From: Proteles cristata cristata
Taxonomy: Eukaryota; Chordata; Mammalia; Carnivora; Hyaenidae
Length of the DNA stretch: 64,000 bases
Direction of reading: 5' to 3'
Assembly (NCBI GenBank): GCA_017311185.1
Contig: JAESUZ010000481.1
Location: 744,001-808,000 of the forward strand
Shown: one piece after another, positions 55,341 through 64,000 of the stretch
How the letters are laid out: each line of letters opens with the position of its first letter
Position numbering within the stretch: the stretch's first letter is position 1
Translations under genes and position numbers: made by a program
The notes under the pieces: model-generated
What the model was told of the DNA's origin: nothing
Database searches by the model: none
The model's input: only the letters and a program-made list of their open reading frames with translations

Positions 55341-55454
55341 TAAAACCATTATTAATTTTTAATTCTGGGCCATACAAAAGGGCTGGGGGGCAGGGACCAA
55401 AAAAGTGTTATTCTATTTGGCTTACAGGTCAAAACTGCTGATAAGCTGCTATGG

Positions 55455-55875
55455 CTAATCCCTCTATCTTGCTTTTCTTCCACTTTTTATAATTATAAAT
55501 CCCACTTGGGAACCAAAGTTCGCTCTCTATAATGTGGCATGAAACAACTTTCAAAACCTAGTGAAAATAAATGGCAAACCACGCATACAAAAAAATCTCA
55601 TTTTGTTCAGTGTAAAACAGTGTACTATGTATGTAAATGTACACACACATGTATGTACATACAACTACAGAGAGGAAACTTTGGAAGAATATTTATAAAA
55701 TTGCTACAGAATTACGCGGGGAGGGGAGGAGGAGGGAGGAGGATGAGTCAAGGGAGCCCTTGAATTGTTCCCATTTTTAAATAAAGAGAATATATTTCTG
55801 TATTAGTCCTGTAATTCTTCAAAGCTTTACATTTAAAAAGGGTTCATGTGTGTCTAATATTGGTTTGATACCCGT
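55455..55875. other. AT-rich intronic sequence
   Basis: TATGTA/ACACACATG-type alternating sequence at 55625-55665 and a purine-rich piece at 55715-55745. No gene. Confidence 0.45.
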
Positions 55876-55879
55876 ACCC

Positions 55880-56640
55880 CACCCCGGAGGTTCGCCCCCA
55901 AATCCAGCCCTTCTTGCTGTCTTACCCGAGGGAGCCGAGGGAGCTGGAGAGCCTCCCATTGGTAGAGAAATCCAGGAGAGGGGCTCGAGGCAGAGGCCCC
56001 AGGCCTTGGGGGGTTCTGGTCATTTCCTGTTATTTGGGGGCGGGGAGGTGAGGAATGCCTTTTCACTAAATTAAGGGGGCGGGGAAGAAAAAGAAAATCA
56101 ACTACAGTAGTGTTTTTTCTGTGGGGACACTGGTGGTCCAGGACCCTCCAGAGAGAGAAGGGAGTCAGAATAGGCCTCCCAGCCTGCCCCCACCCCCGGA
56201 GGTCTGGGGGGCGTCTGAGGCACCCTCAAACCGTCCAGTCCATGTGGTTTCAATCCCGGAGCCTGGCGCCTTCCGCCGCTCGGGAGGCGCTCTGACTTTG
56301 TTTGCTCAGAGGCGGCCCCACGGGGCTGGCGGCCTTCCCCTTTCTAGGACATTCCGGAAATGGCAGGGCAGCCCCAGGCGTTGGCTGCGGGCTGCAGGCA
56401 GTGCGCTCGGGGAGCCTGGGCTGCCTGGGCCGCTCGGAGTCCCTGGAGAGAAGTGACCCTGAGCCCTCTCAGGCTGCGCGGGCCAAAGCAAACAGTGAGC
56501 ACGCCCCGGCTCAGCTTCTGGGGAGAGGGGTCATTCTTAGGGAGATGGCCATCTCCTCCTCTGGGACCCCGCTGGCTCCCCGGGGCCTTCTCTCCTCTCA
56601 CTCCCTCCACCCGCCCACGCCTGCTTCCTAACAGAACCGG
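55880..56640. promoter_or_regulatory. Small GC-rich, CpG-containing island in the presumed intron
   Basis: GC content and CpG frequency rise clearly compared with the AT-rich flanks, highest at about 56180-56500 (GCGTTGGCTGCGGGC, GCTGCGCGGGCC). No repeat family fits. Overlapping frames of about 100 codons on both strands are expected from GC-rich sequence and do not prove coding. Could be an enhancer, an alternative promoter or a conserved element; nothing in the sequence decides. Confidence 0.4.
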
Positions 56641-56947
56641 TTTCCTCTGAATTTGAAAGTGTTTTGCAGGGGAAATTCAACCTTTCACATGTGGAAGGTT
56701 AATTTGCTTTTCTAGAAAAGAAGGGCTGCATGGAAACTTCCGGGGATTCCGGGAACTGGACAGGGGAGGTTTGCTTGCCCAGTTTGGAATGTGGACAGAC
56801 CCTGTCAGTGGGTGTGGGCAGCTTGGCACTCCTAAAATGGAGGGCTGTTAGCCAGCCCATAGGTGAGATTCCACTTAAGGCAAGTTATTAGTTAGAGTTA
56901 CATCCTGGGCCTAGATTTCAGAAGTGTTGCTTAAAAGTAATGGTCTA

Positions 56948-57136
56948 GGGGCACCTGGGTGGCCCAGTTGGTTAAGCATCCGACTTTGGTTCAGGTCATG
57001 ATCTCTGCTCTTGAGTTTGAGCCTCCTCATTGGGGTCTCTGCTGTCAGCGCAGAGCCCACTTCAGGTCCTCTGTCTCCCTCTTTCTCTGCCCCTCCCTCA
57101 CTTGTTCTCTCTCTCTCAAAACTAAAAATATATATA
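56948..57136 (+). repeat. SINEC_Fc-like SINE
   Basis: Sense copy GGGGCACCTGGGTGGCCCAG to AAACTAAAAATATATATAT. Flanks AAAGTAATGGTCTA / AAAGTAATAATCTAA. Confidence 0.93.
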
Positions 57137-57311
57137 TAAAGTAATAATCTAAGTTCCACCATGAAAGGTTGGATTGGAAATACAAATCTGTGGGCAGTCA
57201 TCTTCAGGCAACCAATACCTTGTGTACTCCTGGAAAGTGTCTCTGACAGACACCACATTAGGGATTTTTTTTCACCCTTCTTTCCTCTTGGGGGGTAACT
57301 GCTTCTCCTTA

Positions 57312-57530
57312 GGGGCTCCTGGGTGGCTCAGTCGATTAAGCATCTGACTTCGGCTGAGGTCATAATCTCGCAGTTTGTAAGTTCGAGCCCTGCATCGGGC
57401 TCTGTGCTGACAGCTCGGAGCCTGGAGCCTGCTTCGGATTCTGTGTCTTCCTTTCTCTCTCTGCCCCTCCCCCACTCCTGCTCTCTCTGTCTCTCTCTCT
57501 CAAAAATAAGTATACATGAAAAACATAAAT
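57312..57530 (+). repeat. SINEC_Fc-like SINE
   Basis: Sense copy GGGGCTCCTGGGTGGCTCAG to AAAAATAAGTATACATG. Flanks AACTGCTTCTCCTTA / AACTGGCTCTCCTTA. Confidence 0.94.
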
Positions 57531-57699
57531 AACTGGCTCTCCTTAGCTTTGGCCATTCATATCTGGTGTTTGCACTCTACAAATCAGGACTGCCATTTTC
57601 ACAGAACTACCTTATTTTTTCAGAACATCAGCATGAACCTGGCAGTGATGTTTGGCAACTTTCTTGAGTATTTTGCTATGCTTCTCTCTCTTTCTTTTA

Positions 57700-57908
57700 A
57701 AAAGAATTTTTTTTAATGTTTATTTTTGAGAAGAGAGAGAAAGCAAGCAGGGGAGGGGCAGAGAGAAAGGGAGACACAGAATCCAAAGCAGGCTCCAGGC
57801 TCCAAGCTGTTAACACAGAACCTGACTTTGGGCTCGAACGCACGAACTGTGAGATCATGACCTGAGCTGAAGTCTGGGGCTTAACCAACTGAGCCACCCA
57901 ACTGACCC
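57700..57908 (-). repeat. SINEC_Fc-like SINE
   Basis: Antisense copy TTTTTTTTAATGTTTATTTTTGAG to GAGCCACCCAACTGACCCC, directly left of a short-type SINE. Confidence 0.92.
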
Positions 57909-57910
57909 CC

Positions 57911-58010
57911 CTTTTTTTAAAAGTAGGCTTCATGCCCAATGTGGGGCTTGAACTCACGACCCTGAGATTAAGAGTTGCGTGCTCTACCGACTAAGCCAGC
58001 CGGGCACTCT
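57911..58010 (-). repeat. Short-type SINEC
   Basis: Antisense short element: TAGGCTTCATGCCCAATG, GGGGCTTGAACTCACGACC, CTACCGACTAAGCCAGCCG. The long-type copy at 57700 probably inserted in its tail. Confidence 0.88.
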
Positions 58011-58194
58011 GTATTGTTTTTCTTGAGGTGAATAAGGAAAGGGCAAATTTTCACAGCATCAGAAGCAGTTGTTTATTGCTGCTCTCAGATTTTTTGGCCT
58101 CCATGATCCAAGCCCCTTCCTTGCACTTAATTTGTCACACTGCGCACAGAGCTGTCACGCTACAGTGTAGATGTGGATAGGAGACACCTCAGCT

Positions 58195-58480
58195 TCAAAC
58201 TCCTCTGGCTCCCAGTTGCCCCTGCATCGAGGAGAAATTTGAATCTCCTTAGTATGTTGTGCAAACTTCCCCTGGTCTGGCCCCACCTACTTTTCCAGTT
58301 AATTTCTAGTCCTTAGGTCCTGTCAATTCTCAAAGTCCCTGGAAATTTCTCATCTTTATCTGAGCACTTCTCCGGGTCATCCCAACAACTCTGGAATTCC
58401 TTTGTGTGCAATTACAATGTCATAGTGCAGGAAACTAGGAAACACTGTGGTAACTCATTAAGGAAATTGCTTTCTCCACG
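58195..58480 (+). repeat. L2 fragment
   Basis: CTCCTCTGGCTCCCAGTTGCC, TTGAATCTCCTTAGTATG, CTGGTCTGGCCCCACCTAC follow the internal L2 order. Confidence 0.55.
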
Positions 58481-58489
58481 TCCACCCTC

Positions 58490-58785
58490 CCGAATGACTC
58501 CCCCAGTCCACATTTAAGTGGGATTGTGCAGTAATTGTCTTTGACAATTCCCCAAACCAATCATTCCTATCCTGAGCTCCTGCATAAGGGCTGCTGCCCA
58601 CTTACTGGCCTGTGCCCTGTGTGGGGCTCCGTTAGCCTGAAGGGAGATCGAAATCCTGTCTGTCTGCAGTTTGGTCGGGAAACTAGCTATTTGTTGTAGA
58701 AGAGACTCTGCCTCCATATTTGCAGTTAGTTCTGCCGCTTCCTGAGAGGTTTCTTACCTATATGTCCTTCCTCTCTCGAGGATTA
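58490..58785. other. Unique intronic sequence
   Basis: No repeat or gene recognised. Confidence 0.4.
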
Positions 58786-58789
58786 TTAC

Positions 58790-58970
58790 TTTCTTTCCAC
58801 TTTCATGTTCCTCATAATAATAGCTAAGATATATTTCATACTGTGTGTTTTAAACCCAGCCTTCCTGTGATTAATCCTTACAAAAGCCCATTGAAATCAG
58901 AACTACTGTGAGGCAATTTATGAATAATAAAACTAGGGTTAGTTAAACTAAGGGTCTTACTTAAGGGGGG
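58790..58970 (-). repeat. MIR-like fragment
   Basis: AATAATAGCTAAGATATATTTCATACTGTG, TTAATCCTTACAAAAGCCC, AATTTATGAATAATAAAACTAGGG. Diverged antisense MIR. Confidence 0.5.
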
Positions 58971-59361
58971 GAAAAAAGGATCTTACTTAAGGACTCCATT
59001 CCATTCTGACCCAAGTCCACTTAGGTAACCGTTCTCCACGCTGTCTTTAAACCTACTATTTTAAGAATGTGGAGAAGTAAGTTTGGGGCTTATTTTGTTG
59101 TTATTGTCTGTTTTGCTTTGCTTCTAATCTGAAGTACATAAAATTAAGCTAAGAGGAGTTAAATATTCCCTCCAAGACTCAAAATATTCCTTCCCCTGTT
59201 TGCTGCCTAACCCCTGTGGCTACCAGGAAATATTTGCTGATGGAACTGACAGTGCGAGTGAAATTTCTTCTGTACTCTTTATATCGGAGGGAGGAAAACA
59301 GCGAACTCGAACTAAATGGGCAGTTTGGGGGGAGGAAACACAATCATCTAGATCCTATTTT

Positions 59362-59592
59362 TGGTTTTTTTTGTTTGTTTTACTTTTTTTAAGGTTTTAT
59401 TTATTTTTGAGAGAGAGAGAGATAGTGTGAGCAGGCGAGGGTCAGAGAAAGAGGGAGACACAGAATCTGAAGACAGGCTCCAGGCTCTGAGCTGTCAGCG
59501 CAGAGCCCGACGCAGGGCTGGAACCCACAAACTGTGAGATCATGACCCGAGCTCAAGTCGGACACTTAGCTGACTAAGCCACCCAGGCGCCC
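59362..59592 (-). repeat. SINEC_Fc-like SINE
   Basis: Antisense copy with a 14-bp perfect duplication CTAGATCCTATTTT at 59348-59361 and 59593-59606. Confidence 0.96.
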
Positions 59593-59754
59593 CTAGATCC
59601 TATTTTGGAATGATGTCTATTAATTTTGAAATCCATTTAGGGAAGAAAAACAAAGGTTTTTAGGTCTTAGCACACACCTTTTTAGTTGGGTGTGAATATC
59701 ACACCCACATAGAGACCATGATGGTGTTTAGAAGCAACTTTCCACCAAGTTTTA

Positions 59755-59947
59755 TTTTTTATACATTTTTTAAGTGTGTTTATTTGTGGGGGGAGGGGCA
59801 GAGAGAAAGGAGAGAGAGAATCCCAAGAAGGTCCTGCATTGCCCACACAGAGTTCAACATGGGGCTCGAACCCACAGACTGTGAGATTGCGACCTGAACT
59901 GAAACCAGGAGTCAGACGCTTAACCATCTGAGTCACCCAGGCGCATC
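59755..59947 (-). repeat. SINEC_Fc-like SINE
   Basis: Antisense copy, more diverged (TATTTGTGGGGGGAGGGGC, GAGTCACCCAGGCGCATC). Flanks ACCAAGTTTT / ACCAAGCTTT. Confidence 0.9.
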
Positions 59948-59949
59948 TC

Positions 59950-60835
59950 AACCAAGCTTTCGAATTGTGAACTATTTTCTGACTCGTGAACTACCTTTCT
60001 CTCCCCACCCATTCTCAGTAGCTCAACCCTCTGCATTCAGAATGCTTGCTCTACATTTCCTGAGCAGAGGTCACATTGGGTGCCTGCGGGGAAGGTGAGA
60101 GTATCACTTAGGGGCTTTCACCTTAGGTGTAAAAGTAAGTGTGCTGACCTCATTCTTTCCCTCCTGATCTGCGCAGACACCATCCAGGCCACACCATTTT
60201 TCTTCCTGTGTCTCCTTGCCCAGACTGCAAGGAAGTTTTTCTTCCTTTTTGACAAGGCCAAAGCTTTCCAGAGCACAGGTCAAAATACCTGAGCCGTGTT
60301 GCCCCAGGGAGTGGGGGGCGGGGGCGGGTGTCACTTCCCAGCACCTCTTGGGCTGTTCTAGGTAGCATGTGAGTCAATCACTGGGATGGGAACTGATCTT
60401 TGTCACCAAAGGGCCAGCCCCAGGCCTCCTGGGGGCACTTACACGTTTGGGGTCTCCCTGTTGGGGGCCCCAGAGTTTCTCATTACCAGAAGGTATATGC
60501 CATCCAGTATTCTCTACTCCACTTCTAACTCTCTACTTCCTTTCCTTTTTAATCCGTGTGCTTTTTCACCGCGTGCATTCCTAGGAAGGGAGGCTCCCAC
60601 CCAATCCTGCCTCAGCCTGCTCATTTCTGAGTGTGGGCGGCTTCCTTTCTGTGGCTTAGTGGTTTCAAATGCGAAACAGAGTGGGAGATGAAATTCAGTC
60701 CTTGATTCTCTAAATTATATTTATTTTTCTAGTATTTTGAGCCTGGAGCTTCCATGGAGGAAAAATGTGTGCTTTGGTGTAAAGGAGGAAAGGGGGAAAG
60801 GATTCGGTGTGAAAGTAGCACATTGTTTCAAGAAA
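59950..60835. other. Unique intronic sequence
   Basis: No repeat or gene recognised. Short frames at 60080-60691 on both strands have no domain. Confidence 0.4.
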
Positions 60836-60839
60836 AACA

Positions 60840-60975
60840 GTGCCCTGGAAGTCAGAAGGCCCCGGGTTCCTGTCCCAGTTTTGCCATTAATTTGCATCGG
60901 CGTGACTTGACCCTCAGTCTCCTTCTGTGTAAGATGAAGTGGCTGGAAGTAGTGAGGACCGCGGCTGAGCCCACA
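60840..60975 (+). repeat. MIR
   Basis: GTGCCCTGGAAGTCAGAAGGCCCCGGGTTCC, TTTTGCCATTAATTTGCATCGG, CCTCAGTCTCCTTCTGTG follow sense MIR. Confidence 0.75.
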
Positions 60976-60984
60976 AAGTCCTTT

Positions 60985-61175
60985 GTTTCAAGCACTGGCT
61001 GTGCCATTTACTAGTCATATTCCCTTAGGAATTGATCTGATTTCTCCAAGCCTCAGTTTCCTCATTTGTAAAATTAGAATAAAGGTTGTACCTATTTTAT
61101 AGGGTGGCTGTAAGTATAAAAAGATGATGTTCACTGAGCTCTTAGCAAGTGCTCAATAAAATTAGTGATAAGCAT
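60985..61175 (+). repeat. MIR (second copy in tandem)
   Basis: GCTGTGCCATTTACTAGTC, AAGCCTCAGTTTCCTCATTTG, ATTTTATAGGGTGGCTG, AAGTGCTCAATAAAATTAG. Nearly complete sense MIR right after another. Confidence 0.8.
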
Positions 61176-61229
61176 AGAGTTTCACAGGGTTCTTCCCACA
61201 TCTATACAGTTTATGACTCGATTTTTAAA

Positions 61230-61449
61230 TTATTTTTAATGTTTTATTTATTTCTGAGAGAAAGAGAGACAGCGTGAGCAGGGGAGGGTCAGAGAGACAG
61301 GGAGACGGAGACACAGAATCCGAAGCAGCCTCCAGGCTCTGAGCTAGCTGTCAGCACAGAGCCCGACGCAAGGCTCAAACCCACAAACCGTGAGATCATG
61401 ACCTGAGCCGAAGCTGGACGCTTAACTGACTGAGCCACGCAGGCGCCCC
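61230..61449 (-). repeat. SINEC_Fc-like SINE
   Basis: Antisense copy with an 18-bp perfect duplication TATGACTCGATTTTTAAA at 61212-61229 and 61450-61467. Confidence 0.96.
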
Positions 61450-61694
61450 TATGACTCGATTTTTAAAAAGGTCACCGGTGATTACATTTTAAATTACTTT
61501 TCCAATTTTTTACTGAGAGTTCTATTGCAGTTTTGTTTTTGTGCTTTTTAAGAAGTTCCCTTTCTTCCAGGTTTGCTGAGAATTATTTTTTTGAATCATG
61601 AATGGGTGTTGAATTTATGTTGTTTGTCTTGCTCTTCTGAGATGATGTTGCTTCTCTCCCTTTCTATAAATATGAGTAATTACAATGATTTTTT

Positions 61695-61912
61695 AAAATG
61701 TTTATTTTTGAGAGAGAGGGAGAAGGAGGGAGACAGCGTGTGTGCGCACGTGTGTATGTGCGCGCGCATGCGTGTGAGGGGCAGAGAGAGAGAGAGAGAG
61801 ACAGAGAGACAGAGAGAGACAGAGGTTCCCAAGTGATCTCACCCACCCAACCGTGAGACTGTGACCCGAGCTGAAGTTGGATACTTAATTGACTGAGCTG
61901 CCCAGACAACCC
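61695..61912 (-). repeat. SINEC_Fc-like SINE with a purine-pyrimidine alternating insert
   Basis: Antisense copy. The 13-bp duplication ACAATGATTTTTT lies at 61682 and 61913. Its GA part carries GTGTGCGCACGTGTGTATGT and GCGCGCGCATGCGTGTG (61737-61776), unusual for the family. Confidence 0.94.
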
Positions 61913-62215
61913 ACAATGATTTTTTTAAAATGTTAACCTAACCTTACATTCTGAGGATAAAACCTACTTGGTCTGATTCACTATGTTTTGTATCTGTTAC
62001 TTGATCTGGTTTTGTTAAGAAATGATTGCATGTATGTTCACAAGATCACATGGTCTGTGATTTTTGTGTGTGAGATTTGTGTGTGTGCAAATCTGGGTCC
62101 TGGGATCAGAGTAATACTGATAAGATGTGGAGAGAAGTACTCCTTCCTTCACTGTTTTCTGAAAGATTTTGTATAGAATTGCTGTCTTTCCTCCAGGAAG
62201 GTTTATCTCTGTTTG

Positions 62216-62328
62216 TTTTTTTAAGAGATTTTATTTTTAAGTAATCTCTACACCCAACGTGGTGCTCAAGCCTACAACCCCAAGATCAAGAGTCACATGC
62301 TCTACTGACTAAGACAGCCAGGTGCCCC
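62216..62328 (-). repeat. Short-type SINEC
   Basis: Antisense short element: AGAGATTTTATTTTTAAG, CACCCAACGTGGTGCTCAAGCC, GACAGCCAGGTGCCCC. Flanks TATCTCTGTTTGTTTTT / TATCTCTGGTTTTT. Confidence 0.9.
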
Positions 62329-62329
62329 T

Positions 62330-62695
62330 ATCTCTGGTTTTTAAATGTGGAAGGGATTGTCCCCTTAATCCCCCCTTCCCTGTCCAAGAAGTCTTAATTA
62401 CCAACATGGAAAAGAAGTCATTAACTCAAAAGGTGGAAAAGTCTAACAATATGGTTCAAAAAGAGCTTGACTATATTAAAGAAAAGTTTAAAAAGGAAGA
62501 ATTCTGCTGTAATCAAACATTGTTTAACCATATATGATATTAAGAAATCAAATCTATTTCATGATGGAATTATAGAGTTATAGCTTCCCATGCTCCTTTT
62601 AACATTTATCCCATTTATAGATTTGATATAATTACTTAATCATATTAGTTTATCACATTATATATAATGAGATACTTATAATTCTTTTTCTTTTA
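62330..62695. other. AT-rich sequence with a short lysine-rich frame
   Basis: A + strand frame from Met 62407 to stop 62537 reads MEKKSLTQKVEKSNNM... and is rich in Lys and Glu. No relative is recognised and there is no gene context. It may be a worn retrocopy or chance in A-rich DNA. Confidence 0.3.
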
Positions 62696-62699
62696 TTTT

Positions 62700-62825
62700 T
62701 ATGAGTCTTCTTTACACAATTATAAGCTTCATTAGGGGAGAGACTAATTCTGTTTTCTTTACTCTTTGTAAGTGTAGCTTAGTAGTAGAAAGCTGGTAAA
62801 TATTTAACGAATGAATGGATAGATA
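62700..62825 (+). repeat. L2/MIR-class 3' end
   Basis: AATTATAAGCTTCATTAGGGGAGAG, TGTAAGTGTAGCTTAGTAG, TAAATATTTAACGAATGAATGG follow the L2 tail order. Confidence 0.55.
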
Positions 62826-62899
62826 AGGAATAAACTCATTAATGCTTTCAGATGAGCTTCTCAGAGAATTTGTATGTCTTCTGAAAAACTAATTCATTC

Positions 62900-63480
62900 T
62901 GCTTACATTCATGGGAGGCCTATTTGGTGACAAGCATTGTATAACTACAAAGATGGAAAGGAAAATATATTGCTGGCTGGGGAGCTTAACGTCCAGTAGG
63001 AGATAAGCTGAGCGTATACATTGGCCTAAGACCACATGAAAACAATAAAGGGAGTGTCCCCTGAGTACTATAGGACACAGATAAAAGAAATGCATGCTGT
63101 TCGCGCAAAAAAACGTACTTGGGCTGGGCCATTGCAAGAGGGCGAGGGCCTGTCCAGGAAGGGAAAGGGAGGCCATAAAGAGCATGAACAATGCTTTGTG
63201 AGCTGTGGACAAGACTGCGTTCTGTAACAACGCCCACCCCAGCACAGAGGGTAGTGGGTACTGAATACACATTCAGTAATTGTCTGTTTAGGGCCGGCTC
63301 ACATGCTGTGGGAGGGGGTCTAGGAAGCAGGGAGAGCGAGTTTTCAGCAAAGTGGCCCAGGACCATGTCTTCAAGAACGCTGAATGCTCACAAGGGAGTT
63401 TCCCCTTGATCCTGTAGGCCAAGGCAAGGCCATTGGAGGCAGTGAAGTAGGGCAGTGCTTTGCGAACTTTCCCCCCAAGT
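62900..63480. other. Possible old LINE-class sequence
   Basis: ACAAAGATGGAAAGGAAAATATATTGC, GAGCTTAACGTCCAGTAGGAG, GTACTATAGGACACAG recall a common ancient repeat order (CAAAGATGAAAAAGAC, GAGCTCACAGTCTAGTAGG). The minus-strand frames of about 127 codons here overlap it and show no domain. Confidence 0.35.
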
Positions 63481-63784
63481 GTGCCTAAAGGCAGAGGAAG
63501 GAGCACGCATGTGTGCCCTGGGAGACTTGGGAACACAGCCCAGAACAACCTGCCTCAAGGGCATTTCTTTAAAGTGTTGCTTTAGCTTAAAACTACACAT
63601 GAATTTTGTGTTCTCCATGTTTTTTTTTTAAAAACACAGGTCCTTGTTTTCAATGACTCACCACAACCTTCCCAGAAAATACTGATTATGTGATTATTCT
63701 ACAGCTTTTGTGGCCCTGTCATACTGGCCATGTCCCCCGTGGAGATGAGCACATTTTTTTTTTTTGAGAAATACAAAAAATGGA

Positions 63785-63885
63785 GAACACCCATTTTGCT
63801 CACTGCTATATCGCCAGCAATCTCAGTGTCTGACACTTAGCAGGTGCTCAGGAAGTATTTATTAAATGAATGAATGATGGCCATG
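63785..63885 (+). repeat. L2/MIR-class 3' end
   Basis: TGCTATATCGCCAGCAATC, GACACTTAGCAGGTGCTCAGG, ATTTATTAAATGAATGAATG. Confidence 0.6.
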
Positions 63886-63936
63886 AAATGACATGATCTG
63901 ACCAGATATTCTTTTTTATTTGATGTTCTTATTTTA

Positions 63937-64000
63937 TTTTATTTTTTTTAATATTTAGTTATTTTTGAGAGAGAAACAGACAGAGACAGAGCACAAGCGG
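63937..64000 (-). repeat. SINEC_Fc-like SINE, cut by the window end
   Basis: TTTTTTAATATTTAGTTATTTTTGAGAGAG, then a GACAGAG repeat: the tail side of an antisense copy. The head lies outside the window. Confidence 0.8.

Larger units (their letters stand above)
54004..55450 (+). repeat. hAT-Charlie MER-type element split by an LTR and a SINE
   Basis: Three pieces (54004-54154, 55033-55140, 55341-55450) read in order: AGTTTGCCAAATATTTCTGTAAAGG, TCTTTTAGGCTTTGCAGGCC, CCGCTGTAGTGTGAAAGCCGCC, TTCCAATAAAATTCATTTATGG, CTGGGCCATACAAAAGGGC. The order matches a familiar Charlie-derived element whose exact name I am not certain of. Confidence 0.75.
6898..64000 (+). other. CLMP: Presumed intron 1, open at the window end
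   Basis: It starts with the donor GTGAGTGC at 6898. No downstream stretch combines a credible acceptor, a coding frame with protein-like composition and a donor, so the next exon probably lies beyond the window. The intron is at least 57 kb, which fits what I recall of the very long first intron of CLMP. It is filled with SINEs, MIR, L2, L1, LTR and hAT remnants listed separately. If the exon call is wrong this region is intergenic. Confidence 0.5.

Noticed and set aside
56121..56650. Overlapping frames of about 100 codons in the second GC-rich island
   Set aside because: GC-rich DNA has few stop codons, so open frames on both strands are expected. No acceptor/donor pair or leader supports an exon.
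62407..62537. Lysine-rich frame as a possible retrocopy
   Set aside because: No relative recognised, no poly(A) or duplication around it, and A-rich DNA gives Lys-rich frames by chance.
62889..63366. Two overlapping minus-strand frames of about 127 codons
   Set aside because: They overlap probable old repeat sequence, have no identifiable domain and lack splice or promoter context.

Overview
The window is a stretch of vertebrate nuclear DNA, almost certainly from a cat-family (felid) genome. The main evidence is more than 40 copies of a roughly 200-bp tRNA-derived SINE that opens with GGGGCACCTGGGTGGCTCAG, continues through a CT-rich middle and ends in an AATAAA/A-rich tail. This is the carnivore SINEC family in its long feliform (SINEC_Fc-like) version. 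Many copies still have clear target-site duplications. Older mammalian repeats (MIR, L2, L1 fragments, MaLR-type LTRs, hAT-Charlie MER elements) lie between them. Nothing here is prokaryotic: there is no operon structure, CRISPR array or phage, and nearly all short open frames are chance frames or translations of SINEs.

Layout: (1) 1-6340 is the gene-poor 5' flank, with SINEs, L2/MIR remnants, a GATG/GATA microsatellite and a long purine (GA) tract just before the island. (2) 6340-7150 is the only CpG island of the window that resembles a promoter. It ends in a compact first coding exon: an ATG at 6867 opens a hydrophobic leader (MSLLPLLLWL) cut after one base of codon 11 by a consensus donor (CTAG|GTGAGT). 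A short signal-peptide exon with a phase-1 junction is typical of immunoglobulin-superfamily membrane proteins. From memory, the leader and junction best fit CLMP (CXADR-like membrane protein, also called ASAM/ACAM), an adhesion protein with a very long first intron. This identification is inferred, not proven. (3) 6898-64000 would then be intron 1, at least 57 kb. I find no further convincing exon, only dispersed repeats, a second smaller GC-rich island (about 55.88-56.64 kb) and unique DNA.

The repeat landscape shows several nested histories. One is a class II-like solo LTR (54155-55032) with a near-perfect 6-bp duplication inside a hAT-Charlie element that was later hit by a SINE. Another is a MER5-type element split by a SINE that was itself hit by a second SINE (35283-35905). 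There is also a MaLR LTR split by an L1 tail (41926-42672), a recent 5'-truncated L1 with a 15-bp duplication (52157-52382), and a puzzling 114-bp insertion with a perfect 18-bp duplication but no A-tail (49652-49765).

No new gene system was found. The observations most worth checking are the promoter architecture (a textbook 3' splice site and a short hydrophobic upstream ORF inside the CpG island), the 114-bp insertion, the solo LTR nest and a 20-bp perfect palindrome at 8398. Repeat families were recognised by eye from remembered consensus sequences, so boundaries are approximate except where duplications define them.
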